Shown: positions 36,032-48,665, counted from the first letter of the stretch. The stretch: DNA of 64,000 nucleotides from Hysterangium stoloniferum (GCA_015178975.1 WHVD01000129.1:175347-239346); one strand, 5' to 3'. Numbers and translations: made by a program. The notes: a model not told the origin generated them from the sequence alone.

Positions 36032-37634
36032 CAGTGAGGGACAAAACCCTTCCAATGATTTTTAGTTGTGTAAAGATTCTTGAATAACTCAAGGACCACT
36101 GTAGCTACAGACCTAATATTTGGGAAGTGGTTAGGTCTATATGTTGTCTATTTACCCTTAACATATTATGAGATAAGCATCAGTATTTCCCACACTATAA
36201 ATAAAATACTAATTAAACTGCATTGGAAGGGTTTTGTCCCTGTCACATGATTAACATATAACCTCATTGTTTATATGTAAATAAGTGCAAATAAAAATCA
36301 TCTGACCTGTCAAAATTATATATATATACATCTGTTTACTTTCCAATCCAAAAAAATCCCCATAACTCAACATTCTACACCATAAAGGCTCTTACTCCTG
36401 CTCAGCTAGCCATATTCTCACTTTGCTCAATAAGGGCAAGTCTGCTTCTCAGATCTCTGAAATCACTGGCCAGGATCTGTCCACTATATCCAGAATTCAT
36501 TCTACCCATTGCTCATCACTTGCCAAATCATCTGGTGGCTGTTTATACAAACATTCCTCCTCAGATATTCATTATTCCTTTCAACAAATCACTTCTCAAA
36601 AGGCTGAAAATGCCACTGAGGTCACCAAACCATTCAAGATACAACTGGGGAGTCTATTTCAGTTAGAACTTTCATAGGGGATTCAAGAAGGCTGCAATGA
36701 GGGCTATAGTGAAGAGAAAAAGGCCTTTACTCACTAAGAGGTATAGAAAGGCAAGGATGGACTTTACTCTGGCAGACAAGGACTGGACTGTGGATGATTG
36801 AAAGAGGGTTTTTTGGTCATATGAGACAAAAATCAATTGTTTGGCGCCAGATGGGAGGAAGTAGATGTGGAAAGGGGCAGGAGAGGGGCTCAGTGGTAGG
36901 CTGGTCAAGGGCACAGTCAGGTTTGGGGGAGGAAATCTGATGTTGTGGAGCTTTATGTTGTGGGAAGGCCCAGGATATTCCACCAGGATTAATGGGAGAA
37001 TGGATGGTGACCTTTATGGTAGCATTCTGGAAGATGAACTTCAAGCAACTGTGGATTATTATGGCAAGAACATAGAAGATGTGGTCTTTTAGCAGGACAA
37101 TGACACCAAACACAAGAGCAAGAAGGCTATTAATTGGTTCAAAGACAATGAATTTGTGGTCATGGTATGGCCACCTCAGTCTGCTGATATTAACCCAATT
37201 GAACATCTCTGGCATTATCTCAAAAGGAAGCTGGGAGAGTATGAAGTGGCACCCAAGATTATTCATGAGTTGTGGGAGAGAGTTCAGACAGAGTGAGAGA
37301 AGATTCCTACTTCTACTTGTCAGAACTTGGTAGAGAGTATACCTAGAAGGTTTGAGACTGTTCTGGAGGCCAAGGGAGGCTATACCAAATACTAGATTGT
37401 TTGATTTGTGTTCATTTTGATACCAGGGACAAAACCCTTCCAATGTGGTTTAATTAGTATTTTATTTATAGTGTGGGAAATACTGAAGCTTATGTCATAA
37501 TACCTTAAGGGTAAATAGATAACATATAGACCTAACCACCCCCAAAATATTAGGTCTGTAGCTACAATGGCTCTTGAGTTATTCAAGAATCTTTGCAGAC
37601 CTAAAAATCATTGGAAGGGTTTTGTCCCTCACTG
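36032..37634 (+). mobile_element. Tc1-type DNA transposon a, TA target site
   Basis: Flanked by TA at 36030-36031 and 37635-37636. Ends start CAGTGAGGGACAAAACCC. The terminal inverted repeats are 211 bp (36032-36242 and 37424-37634), and each one begins with the ~26-bp terminal sequence and ends with its own reverse complement. It is inserted in frame-neutral fashion in the Helitron gene. Confidence 0.93.
36423..37395 (+). pseudogene. Tc1-type transposase of element a, dead
   Basis: Recognisable order: helix-turn-helix ASQISEITGQDLSTISRIHS, KRKRPLLTKRYRKARMDFTL, WSYETKINCLAPDG, GTVRFGGGNLMLWSFM, QDNDTKHKSKKAINWF and WPPQSADINPIEHLW, ending EAKGGYTKY. The DD34E layout is visible, but several in-frame stops interrupt it and the first catalytic region reads YETK where DETK is usual. 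Confidence 0.85.
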
Positions 37635-38176
37635 TATGAACATACAGTGTCCAGACTGTGGAGCCTTTCACTGGATGGATGAGCATCTGGCAAATAGCTC
37701 CAAGACACATCCAAAATTTGGCAAGTGTTGCAAGCAAGGGAAAGTGGCTCTCCCAATACTTGAGCCAGTCCCTCACACTTTAAGGTCCCTCCTTGAGGAT
37801 AATACAGACAATGGCAAGGAATTTCGGAAAATATTCGGGCATATAATAATGCATTTGTATTTACATCACTGGGTGTCAATTTGGATGAGTCTGTCTTGCA
37901 AGGTGGTGGTGGTCCATATGTCTTCAAAATTCATGGTGAATTATATCACCAGCATCGTTCCTTGATTACTTACACAGAAGATGTATCACATAGTTATGCT
38001 CAGCTTTACATCCATGATCCTGCATTGGCAGAGGAGGATGGAGTGAGGCAGCAGAGGCAGAATCACAGGGCAAATTGAAACCTAAACAACCAAACCTTTT
38101 CTGACCTCCAGGATATGATGGAGCAATATAATCCCTTTATAAAACTCTATCACCAGGCACATGAATGATTAAGGAC

Positions 38177-40373
38177 TGTTATGTATTTCTAAGTTTTTTC
38201 CAATTTTTTAAACAATTTCCCCTAACAAATTGCGAAAACAAATATTCAAATGTAATTATATTCCGACGATTAAATTGTACAATATTTGTTTGATTTATCC
38301 TGAATTTATACAATTTATTTTGTATTTCTATCTAATAAATTGAGCAAGTAATTGAATTTCTACTTTTTATTCTTTTTTGATTAATATGTCGGCGACTCAG
38401 CGCTTATTCACAACGCGCGAGTAATCATGTGACATTCACATGATATTTCAAACTCCGACGCCGACAAAATGCGATTTGAAATACTCGCGCATTATCAAGG
38501 CGAAATATATATATTTTTATATTATTATAATAAAATATTATATTTATAACTAACTAAAAGTAAATATAATAATTATATAATAATATAAAACCGGCCTGGC
38601 GTTTATTACACGGCGGGTGGGAAAATCGTCACAACGAGTGACAACCGTCATAACAGGTGACAGTTGTCACAAGGGCGCGCGACGGTCACAGAGGCGCGCG
38701 ACGGTCACAGAGGCGCGCGACGGTCACAGAGGCGCGCGACGGTCACAGAGGCGCGCGACGGTCACAGAGGCGCGCGACGGTCACAGAGGCGCGCGACGGT
38801 CACAGAGGCGCGCGACGGTCACAGAGGCGCGCGACGGTCACAGAGGCGCGCGACGGTCACAGAGGCGCGCGACGGTCACAGAGGCGCGCGACGGTCACAA
38901 AGGCGCGCGACGGTCACAAAGGCGCGCGACGGTCACAAAGGCGCGCGACGGTCACAAAGGCGCGCGACTGTCACAACACGTGACAGTCACAAGACGCGAA
39001 GGGTGTCATGCGCGCGCACAGGCGCGAGAGCATTATGTCATCATATATGCTACTGCAACAAAAACAGGAAACTCTCTGGAACATTCCAGTGGCTTCCAAT
39101 GGAACATTAGTTAATAGGTACTAATATTAGATAGAATATTGTAGAATATTCTATAAAATTCTACAATGTTCCATTATGCCAAGAATATTCTATAGTGTCT
39201 TAGAAGTAGTTAGAACCTTCCACAATGCTCTAGAAAATTCTAGAAAATTCTAAATGACATCACTCCTCCCAGAATGACATCATTAAATCTTCTAGAATCT
39301 TCTAAATGTCTCAGACTAAAATGTATATAAGGAGCTCAGCTCCAGCCTTGAAGGAAATCAACCAATAAATCCAAATATCACATCAACCCACCACATCTGT
39401 GTGTGTCACTGCAGCAAGCAGGCTACTCCACCCCTATCTGGGCAGTTGGACATCTAATTCCACCTCTATCTGAGCTGTTGGAAACCCTTGCCACCTCTAT
39501 CAGAGTTGTTGGCCCAATCAGATCCCTTGTCACCTCAATCTGAGCTGTTGACTGATCTGCTGTTCCCCTGTCACCTCAATCTGAGTTGTTGACTTTTGTT
39601 CCCCCTTGCCACTTCTTAACTGAATAGTTGGCTATCTTTTATATATTATTTCCACCTCAGTTAGAGTTGTTGGTTATCAACTAATAATATATAAATAATC
39701 TCATACTATAGTCATCTCTTAATTGAGTACTGATTATTAGTTTTCCTTACATTGTTATTTGTAGTTTAAGACTTCAGTCACCTCTAGTTGAGTAATTTGA
39801 CTGTTTATTGCATTACAAATAATCCTTGTTCTATTGTTCATTCATTGTGAATCAGTAAAGCATATTCACATAAACAAATACTGAGAATATCCTTGCAGAA
39901 TCCTTAAGACTACATTAAGATCCTGATAAGTTAATATCACAGTAGACCTTGTAGGTTAGTGTAAATAAAGCATATATTAGCCAAATAGTGTTTTATTCTA
40001 TATCTAATCTTTTGACCCGTTTATAAATATTTTTACTGTTTGACAAATAGTATAAAATATATATAAACTAGCTAGCATTGAAGTTAAATCTAGCTTTGGA
40101 ATCAGTAAATTGTTATTCTTATTTTAGTAGTTGTTATCACAGAAAAAGAACAAGCTTGCACAAGCAGCTCTCAAAACCTTCTTTGCGAAGTAGAGTGCAT
40201 ATATTCAAGTAAACTCTTGACTTCAGGGGTTCTAAGTCTATTTAGGCTGCCACTGATTAATATCAAATACTTAAATTATTTTACCTTGCAGTGAATTGAG
40301 TATTTGCACATTTTGATAGAGCATTGGACTCCTTTTTCGGAAAATAGTATTAAAATAAGGCTAATACATTACA
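38177..40373 (+). mobile_element. Solo LTR, family E (2197 bp) with internal minisatellite
   Basis: Begins TGTTATGTATTT and ends AATACATTACA, flanked by the target duplication AGGAC at 38172-38176 and 40374-40378. It is the same family as 50879-52850 in the opposite orientation. There is no coding capacity beyond repeat-derived frames. It is inserted in the Helitron gene. Confidence 0.92.
38671..38970 (+). repeat. 19-bp minisatellite, about 16 copies, CpG-rich
   Basis: Unit GACGGTCACAGAGGCGCGC repeats almost perfectly; the last few units carry CACAAAGG instead of CACAGAGG. It lies inside LTR family E. It has no spacers and so is not a CRISPR array. Confidence 0.93.
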
Positions 40374-41192
40374 AGGACACAGGCAGAGACTCCAAGGTTA
40401 CATGTTAGACTGAGCTACAAAGCTTTTAATGATCCACAATGGTACAGCCTTCCAACTGGTGATGAACTTGCAGTCATTCTCCCTGGAGAGGGTGACACAG
40501 GTCATGGTGATCCAAGGGATATTATAGTTCAGAGAAGGGGTGGCCAGTTCCATCATGTGCATGATGCACAGGCCATTTATACACCCCTTCATTATGTCAT
40601 GCTCTTCCCCAGAGGTGAGTATGGTTGGTCATGGGACATTCCCTATGCAAATCAAAATTGGCAGCCCCAGCCTGGATAGCAGGATGAAGAAGGTGAAGAT
40701 GAAGATAAAAGTCGTAAAGTGACACAATGTGAATATTATGCCTATCGCCTATTTCCCAGAGCAAATGAAGCCATGACCATTTTTTATGCACAAAAGCTAT
40801 TCCAGCAGTATATTGTCAATGCCTGGGCCATAACAGAGCAGTGCAGATTAAGATTTCTGAGGGATAATCAACCAAGGTTATGTGCAGAACTCTACAACCA
40901 GGTGGTTGATGCATTTACAAATCAGGATATCAATACAGATGCTAATAGTACAGTAAGCAAAAAAAGGGTTGCAATGTTCAGTGAATTTTAACTCAAATGC
41001 TTATAACTCCAGAAGTAAATTAGCTAAAATTGGAAAAAAATATACATTAGAATGCCCTGTTTCTGAACTTTAACATGATAAGCAAGTTTGTTCAAAAATA
41101 TTCACTCATTGTTGAGATATTAAATATTGTGTACAGGAGTATCATTGCAACCCTTTTTTTGCTTTCATTTTATAAACATAAAGCTATGCATT

Positions 41193-43052
41193 CTAGTACT
41201 TGGTATGACCTCCTTTAGCCTTGACCACTGCTGCAACCTGTTAGGATACGTACAGGGCAGGTCTCCGGAGAAACCTGCAGGATATCTGGTAGGACTTGGC
41301 TTCAGCTTATAGGCTGTGCCCTCGCTAGATCGTGTTGTCCAATTTCAGACAGGCAGACGGGAATCCTGGGGAGTCCAGGTGGGGGTCATAGTCGAGAGGT
41401 TGTAGGTCGGAGGTTGTGGGTTGGAGGTTGTGGGTTGTGAGTCGAGATTAGTGAGAGAGATAGATGTGCCAGAGCCTGTGGGCTCTGACTAGTGTGACCG
41501 GTGTGATTCAAGTAGGGTTTAGAGCGGAAAATGTATTAGATTACTGGGGGGAATCTAAGCCAATTTTCTGACTGGATTGTATGTACAACATCTGCCAGTT
41601 TAAATAGACTGTGGAGTAAATGTCATACCCAATCCAGTAATAATGAAACGAAATGAGCAAAACATGAAATGGGAATAGTAAACACCAAATTGGTGTTAGG
41701 AATGGGACGGAGTCCAAATAGTGACAAATCATAAACCATGACGGGAAATGGAGCGGGAGCGGAGTCTGAATCGTAACAGGTCATTTGACTAAAATGGGAA
41801 TGGGGCTCGTTAGAGAGGTAACGGGGTTTACTGAGCAGGGTCCAGTGACTGACACGTGGGACGAGGTTGGAGATAGACAGAGATGGAGTCCGGTGAATAT
41901 TCTGGTGACTGAAACACAATGTAACGAAGTTGAACGTAGACGAGTCTGACGTACAGAGTCCAGTGGGAATTCCGGTGAACTGACAATGGGTACGTATAAG
42001 TTAGTGCCCGGAGTCCGGCGGGATTTCCGGTCGTAACACAACCCTCCTAAGCATACTTTCAATCAAAATTCTGGCACATTTCTGGCACTATTTTATCCCA
42101 CTCTACTTGTACCCCCTCCCACAACTCCAATATCCCTCCTAGGGTCCTCTCATACTTTCCCAGCTACTTTTTCAGATGATCCCAGAGATATTCAATAGGA
42201 TTGAGGTCAGGGGATTGTGCTGGCCTAGGAAGGACTTGTATCCATGATCTCCAAACCAAGTTGTAGCTTTCTTGGACTTGTGCTTAGGATCATTATCCTG
42301 CTGGAAGATGATAGTGGAGGGATTCTTGCCTTCTCTGGAGTTCATCTTGCAGAATATTGGTGTATAACTCTCCATCCATCCTCCCATCAATCTTGTATAC
42401 ATACCCAACTCCCTCCCACAGCATGTAGCCCCACATCATCAGAGATCCACCCCCAAATTTGACAGTCTCCTTCACAAGCCTATCACTCAGACCCTCCTCT
42501 GCCTTCTTCCAAGCCCACCTCTCCCCATCTGGCCCCAGCCTATTCATTTTGGTCTCATCAGACCATACAACAGTCTTCCAGTCCTCTATAGTCCAATCCA
42601 AATGAGCCAGAGCAAAATCCATCCTCTCCTTCCTATACCTCTTGGTAAGAAGGGGCTTCTTGGCCTTTACCACAGCTTTCATACCAGCTAACTTCAGGGT
42701 TATGAGTTGTCTGGGATGTGAGAGACTGGTTGGTAGTGTTCTGAAGGATCTGGGTGATCTGAGGAGCATTTTCAGCCTTCCCTGAGGTGATGAGATACTG
42801 GGTATAGTGACTATCAACCTCAGAAAGCTTGGAAGGATGTCCACCAGTGGACTTCTTCAGGGAAGGATGGTGTTTTCTGTGAAGTCTGGAGATGGTACTG
42901 ATGTGTAGACCAGTGGATGATGAAATCTGGTGGGCAGAATGACCAGAATCCAAGAGGGAGAGGATGTATTTGCATTGAGAAATAGAAGAGGCTGTATGCT
43001 GGAATCAACAAGACTGTTGTGGTCTGTTTGTCATGTGTTGAATGTTTTGAAC
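41193..43052 (-). pseudogene. Tc1-type transposase of element c, broken and LTR-split
   Basis: Minus-strand order: CKYILSLLDSGHSAHQISSS, STISRLHRKHHPSL, KAKKPLLTKRYRKERMDFAL, VVWSDETKMNRLGPDGERW, KFGGGSLMMWGYMLWEGVGY, IIFQQDNDPKHKSKKATTWF and, in another frame, PAQSPDLNPIEYLW. After the LTR it ends AAVVKAKGGHTKY at 41193. Two or more frameshifts are present. The catalytic Asp residues remain visible. The start codon was not settled. Confidence 0.85.
41239..42038 (-). mobile_element. Solo LTR, family A (800 bp), nested in Tc1 element c
   Basis: Begins TGTTAGGATAC and ends GGTCGTAACA, with the target duplication CAACC at 41234-41238 and 42039-42043. It is the same family as the LTR of the intact element at 59339-60159. 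Confidence 0.93.
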
Positions 43053-46000
43053 ATGTGACATGATTACACAATCAAATACAATCTAACAATGGATCAGAAA
43101 CACCAGTACAACCTGCCCTTTCATATACAGAACAAAAGCAAAAAAAGGGTTGCAATGATACTCCTGTACAAAATATTTAATATCTCAACAATGAGTGAAT
43201 ATTTTTGACCAAACTTGCTTATCATTCAAAGTTCAGAAACAGGGCTTTCTAACTTATATATTTTCCTAATTTTAGCTAATTTATTTCTGGAGTTATAAGC
43301 ATTTGAGTTAAAATTTACTGAACATTGCAACCCTTTTTTTTGCTTACTGTATTGGTCAGAGGGTGATACTACCTTCTTCATTTGCTGGGGGTTCAAGGGA
43401 TATGAGACAAAGTCTACAGAATTCATTTGCAATTGCACACAAGTATGGCAATACCAGCTGCTTCATCACCATGACAGCCAATCCCAAGTGGAAGGAGGTT
43501 ACTGATGAATTGCTTCCTGGCCAGACTCCAGCTGATCGTCCTGATTTAGTCTCCAGGGTCTTTGCTGCCAAGAAGGCTAAGTTGCTCAAGATGATCACAG
43601 AGGACCACATCTTTGGTAGAACAGTAGCCCACATCCATGTCATTGAATTCCAAAAGCATGGTCTTCCACACATGCACCGCCTCATATGGTTTGATGACCA
43701 GAATAAGCCAAGGACACCAGAAGATGTCGACTCCATGGTTTCTGCCTGTTTTCCAGATCCTGAAACACATCCCAGACTGTTTAATTTAGTAGGACAACTC
43801 ATGACTCACAGTCCCTGTGGAACTGATCATCCAAATGCTGCCTGTATGGTAGATAAGGAATGCAGTAAACACTATCCAAAGGATTGGTGTGAAGCCACTA
43901 TTGTCAATGAGGAAGGCTATCCAACATGCCGTCGCCCCAACAATGGAAGGGTTTATGAAACTCCCAAGTTTACATATGACAACAGATATGTTGTCCCTTA
44001 CTCCCCCATTTTGATTCTCACCTTTGAATGCCATATCAATGTAGAGTTGACCTTTACCAATAGGTCAATGAAGTACATGCATAAATACTGTTACAAGGGC
44101 CATGATTGTACAACTATGGAATTTGGAACAACACCAGATGAGATTCAACAGTACCTTGATGCACGTTATGTCAGTGCATATGAGTCTGTCTGGTGATTAA
44201 TGTGCAATGAACTCCACACCCAGGTTTCTGCAGTAATGGCACTTTGTGTCCATCTCCCTGGGGAAAACACTGTAGTTTTTGATGGTGATCAAGGTCCTGC
44301 TGAGGCTTTGCAAAGGACAGAGTATTCAGGGACAACTCTCATGGCTTATTTTGAGGCTAATGCTAAGGACCTCATTGGATATAATGGACAGCATGCCAAG
44401 GATACATTTTATATGGACTTTCCTGAGTATTTCACATTTGTACCCAAGACTAAATCATGGAAGTCACATCAACGTGACTTTTCCATAGGGCGTATTCATT
44501 TTGTTAATATTGCCAGTGGGGAAAGATTCCACCTTCGTACTTTGCTCACTGTTGTCAAAGGTGCCACCTCATTTGAACAGCTCAGGACTTTTCAGGGTGA
44601 GACTTATCCCACATTTCAGCAAGCCTTTGTTGTATGTGGTTTGCTTGAAGATGACCGCCAGTGGCACATGTGCCTCACAGAAGCCAGTCACATAGAGTCT
44701 GGGTTTCAACTTCGCAGATTGTTTGCCATCATTTTGACCATGTCCTCCTCTGCACAACCCCATGAACTCTGGAATGACTTTAAAGTATTTCTTTGTGATG
44801 ATTCGAAGTTCATACTTCAGCAACAACATGGCATTGTCAATCCATCACCAAACAGCATTTTTGACTTTGGTCTCTATGAGATTGATAAGATCCTCCGCTA
44901 TTCTGGAAAGTCCCTCTCACACTATCCAACCATGCCAAACTGCACTGATGTTTGGCATGGGATTCTTGGCAACTGTTTTATTAAGGAGCAGTCAGATTAT
45001 GATGTTGATGTTGAGGATGCCAGTGCCCAAGCTAATCTTGAAAAGTGCAATCCTAAACAATGAGCTGCCTTTGAGACTATCATGAAGGCAGTAGATGAGG
45101 AGCAGCAGGGCAAGTTGTTTTGTAAATGGTCCAGGTGGCACTGGCAAGTCCTTTGTATGGAATACTCTGGCACATGCATGTCGTGCCAAGGGCTATATTG
45201 TGCTTTGTGTGGCATCTTCTGGAATTGCATCAATGATTCTCAAGGGTGGTTGCACTTCTCACAGCACATTTTCAATCCCTGTTCCCTATGAGAAAGATGC
45301 TCTATGTCATATCAAAAAGGGTTCAGAAAAAGCAGAGCTTATGAAGAAGGTCTGACTGATTATCTAGGATGAAGTTCCAATGCAGTCACATTTTACATGT
45401 GAGGCAGTTGACAGAACCCTGAAAGATTTATTAGACAAGGAGGATCTTCCCTTTGGAGGGATTCCTGTGGCTTGGGGAGGTGACTTCCAGCAGACTTTGC
45501 CTGTTGTGCCCAAGGATTCAAAAGAATAGATCATTGGACAATGTATCCAGAAATCAGAACTGTGGAAGCATATCAAGGTACTCTTCTTGAAAAAGAATAT
45601 GCAGGTGGACCAGGATGATCCAGAAATTCAACAGTTTGCTCAGTGGCGATTGGATATAGGCCATGGAAAGAATTTACCTTTGGATCATACAATGGATATC
45701 CCTCCTCATATGATCTGTGGTCCAGAAATGTCTGATCTAATTGCTGAGATATATCCAGACATCCATGTGGATAGAGACCAAAGAGATTGGCAAGATGAAG
45801 ACTTCTTAGACCGAGCAATTCTGTGTTCAAGGAATTCAGAAGTAGATAAGATTAATTCAGAACTTCTGAATAAATTCCCTGGAGAGAGTTGTGTGTACCA
45901 CAGTGCTGATACTGCAGAGGGAGACAGTGAGACAGAGATGTATCCTGTAGAGTATTTGAACGGCCTGAATTTTGGTGGAATCTCACTGAGTCAACTTGAG

Positions 46001-46530
46001 GTGAAGCCAGGAGTACCTTTGATGCTGTTACAGAACATAGATCCACAGAGGGGGCTTTTCAATGGGACACGATTGCGATTGGTGAAAATGGAAAATCATT
46101 TGCTTCAAGTGCGGATCCTAACTGGACCATTGGAAAAATGGCATTTCTTTCACGAATCAAAATAATTACAAATGATGATCAACTGCCATTTAAACTGCAT
46201 CGTATTCAGTTTCCAGTGCAGTTGGCATTTGCAATGACAATTAACAAGTCACAGGGACAGTCTTTGAAAGTGGTAGGAATAGATTTGAGAATGGCAGTGT
46301 TTGGACATGGGCAATTGTATGTGGGACTTTCAAGGGGAAGAAGTTGGAATAGGATAAAAATATTATTAAAAGAGACAAAGAGAACAGCAAATATAGTGTA
46401 CAAAGATGTATTATTAGATTGAAGTTTTAATGTATTGATTGTTTTGATTGAATATTTTTTAATAGTGATTGTGATATGTAAATACTTAGAAGTGTTCAGA
46501 AATACTTAAGAGTCATGGACATGGGGGGGT

Positions 46531-46551
46531 TTGGGGGGCTTCGCCCCCCAA
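46531..46551. other. GC-rich hairpin downstream of the Helitron gene
   Basis: A perfect 9-bp stem (TTGGGGGGC / GCCCCCCAA) with a 3-base loop lies about 110 bp after the helicase stop. Helitrons usually end in a hairpin shortly before CTRR. No CTRR follows within a dozen bases, so whether this is the element's 3' terminus is open. Confidence 0.35.
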
Positions 46552-46690
46552 CAAGCCGGAGCCCACAGTGTAGCAAGGGTTCCCAGGCTTGTCAAATAAG
46601 TGAAAGGACCATGGTGGGTCTGTGGACGTTCTTAGGTACCACCACAGGCCATGTTCATGAGGGGGCAGAGTGCCCGAACCCTCTTATTAG

Positions 46691-46805
46691 TCAGCATGGG
46701 ACCATTCCTGAGGTTGTGGGAGTATTTTGGCCACCACGGGAGCTTTTCGGAACCTTTTTGATGCTGCGAGAGCTTTTTGGGAGCTTTTTCAATGCCACGG
46801 GGGCT
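46691..46805 (+). repeat. Repeat flanking the Helitron gene, right copy
   Basis: Direct-orientation relative of 33408-33525, starting TCAGCATGGGA and carrying GGGAGTATTTT and GGGAGCTTTT blocks. Confidence 0.55.
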
Positions 46806-46849
46806 TTTCTTCATTCGTACAGGCACGGCACATCTACGGTGCACCCACT

Positions 46850-47480
46850 CCCATCCACAGTGCACCCATCTACAGTGCACCCATCCACAGTGCACCCATC
46901 CACAGTGCACCCATCCACAGTGCACCCATCCACAGTGCACCCATCCACAGTGCACCCATCCACAGTGCACCCATCCACAGTGCACCCATCCACAGTGCAT
47001 CCATCCACCGTGCACCCCATCCACCGTGCACCCCATCCACCGTGCACCCCATCCACCGTGCACCCCATCCACCGTGCACCCCATCCACCGTGCACCCCAT
47101 CCACCGTGCACCCCATCCACCGTGCACCCCATCCACTGCACACCTGCTCTCATCCACTGCACACCCATCCCCCTGCATCCATCCACCGCGCACCTGCTCC
47201 CATCCACCATGCACCCATCCACCTGCACCCATCCACTGCGCACCCATCCACTGCGCACCCATCCACTGTGCACCCATCCACTGTGCACCCATCCACCACG
47301 CACCTGCTCCCATCCACCACGCACCTGCACCCATCCACCATGCACCCATCCACCACGCACCCATCCACCCGCACCCATCCACCACATACCCATCCACCCG
47401 CTCCCATCCACCCGCTCCCATCCACTGCGCACCCACTTCCATTCACGGCACACCCACACCCATTCACAGTGCACCCTCTC
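46850..47480. repeat. 15-16-bp minisatellite, about 40 imperfect copies
   Basis: Units of the type ATCCACAGTGCACCC, ATCCACCGTGCACCCC and ATCCACTGCGCACCC in successive blocks. Because 15 is a multiple of 3 the array leaves long open frames on both strands; these are repeat artefacts, not genes. Confidence 0.93.
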
Positions 47481-48490
47481 TCTTTCCTCCAGTGATGCGT
47501 GTACTCTTTCCTTCTCCCTCCATCCTGTGCTAATCCACCTCCTCTCTCTTTCCTCCAGTGGAGTGTGTGTACCGTTTCCTTCTCTCTCTGGCCTCCTCTG
47601 ATTGACCTCTTCTCTTTCGTCCAGCCAGTGCGTGTACCATTTCCTCTTTCTTTGTCATCTGATCATCCTCCTCTCTTTCCTCCAGGTGCGTGTACCGTTT
47701 CCTTCTCTCTCCATCCTCCTCTCATTGGGACCCTCTCTCTTTCCTCGCGTCTACCATTTCCTTCTTCCTCTGTCCTGTGCTGATTTGCCTCCTCTCTCTT
47801 TCCTCCACCTGGTGTGCATTCCATTTCCCCCTCTCTCTGTCCTCTTCTGATTGGCCCCCTCTCTTTCCTCCACCCGGTGTGCATTCCCTTTCCCCTCTCT
47901 CTTTGCCCTCCTCTGATTGTCCCCCTCTCTTTCCTCCAGCCAGTGCGCATTCCCTTTCCCCTCTCTTTGTCCTCCTCTGATTGTCCCCGTCTCTTTCCTC
48001 CAGCTGGTGTGCATTCCCTTTCCCTCTCTCTGTCCTCTTCTGATTGGCCCCCTCTCTTTTCTCCAGCCGGTGCGTGTACTGCTCCTTCTCCCTTTGTCCT
48101 CCTCTCTCTTTCCTCCAGCCAGTGTGTGTACTGCTCCTTCTCCCTCTTTCCTCCAGCCGGTGCGTGTACTGTTTCCTCCTCCCTTCATCCTCCTCTAATT
48201 GGCCTCCTCTTTCCTCCAGCCAGTGTGTGTACCCTTTCCCTCTCCCTTCGACCCCCTCTCTCTTTCCTCCAAGAGGGGTGTCTACCATTTCCTTCTCTCT
48301 TCGTCCTCCTCTGATGGATCTCCTCTCTCTTACCATTTCCTTCTTCCTTCGTCCTCCTCTCTCTTTTCTCCAGGAGGTGCATGTACCCTTTCCTCCTCCC
48401 TCCGTCCTGCTCTGATCGGCCCTCTCTCTTCCCTCCAGGTGGTTTGTGTACCCTTTCCTTCTTCCTCCATCCCCCTCTGATAGGCCTCAA
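47481..48490. repeat. Pyrimidine-rich repeat block
   Basis: Imperfect units of roughly 60-70 bp share CTCTCTTTCCTCCAG, GTGCGTGTACC and CCTCCTCTGATTGG. One strand is almost pure C/T. Overlapping low-complexity frames on both strands are not supported as genes. Confidence 0.88.
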
Positions 48491-48665
48491 TTAAATCAGA
48501 ATAATTCAAATAAAATATAATAAATGAACATAAAATGTTTAAAAATAAAATAAAATAAATCGAAATGAAAAACAATAAAATAAAATAAAATAAAATTCAA
48601 TAAATCAAAATAAAATACAGTAAATCAAAATAAAATACATTAAATCAAAATAAATAAGTTGAGTG
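48491..48665. repeat. AATAAAAT simple repeat
   Basis: Degenerate AATAAAATA satellite following the pyrimidine-rich block. Confidence 0.85.

Larger units (their letters stand above)
40951..43349 (-). mobile_element. Tc1-type DNA transposon c, TA target site, containing a solo LTR
   Basis: Flanked by TA at 40949-40950 and 43350-43351. Ends start CAGTAAGCAAAAAAAGGG. The ~213-bp terminal inverted repeats (40951-41163 and 43137-43349) again end in a reverse-complement copy of the terminus. Without the LTR at 41239-42038 it is about 1594 bp. It is inserted in the Helitron gene. Confidence 0.93.
34697..46422 (+). pseudogene. Helitron Rep/helicase gene, interrupted by three insertions
   Basis: The coding blocks are 34697-36029, 37637-38176, 40379-40950 and 43352-46422. 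Removing the insertions and one target duplication each keeps protein continuity: HDLGH then MNIQCPDCG; LYHQAHE then QAETPRLHV; DINTDANST then GQRVILPSS. Order: a low-complexity N-terminus with (SAAGG)n; the Helitron-like N domain (VFTSLGV, YVFKIHGELYHQHR, TPLHYVMLFPRGEYGW); the Rep endonuclease with the HUH-type motif GLPHMHRLIWF and the tyrosine motif KYMHKYCYKGHD; and a Pif1-like helicase with Walker [26 protein letters not shown] and YVGLSRGRSW. Frameshifts (near 35910, 37830, 45120 and 46145) and stops such as TGA at 44194 make it inactive. Intact relatives nick DNA and copy themselves by rolling circle. Confidence 0.9.

Noticed and set aside
38671-38970. CRISPR-like array
   Set aside because: Units are contiguous with no spacers, the organism is a eukaryote, and the array lies within an LTR.
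38617-39114. Long Arg/Ala-rich reading frames in three phases
   Set aside because: They are produced by the 19-bp minisatellite inside LTR family E; all frames show the same repeat and there is no start context or domain.
46531-46551. Confirmed Helitron 3' terminus
   Set aside because: The hairpin is good but no CTRR and T target base follow at the usual distance, so it is listed only as a hairpin.
46515-48490. Many long overlapping frames on both strands (His/Pro-, Trp/Gly-, Ser/Leu-rich)
   Set aside because: They arise from the 15-bp minisatellite and the polypyrimidine repeats; no domain or splice support is present.
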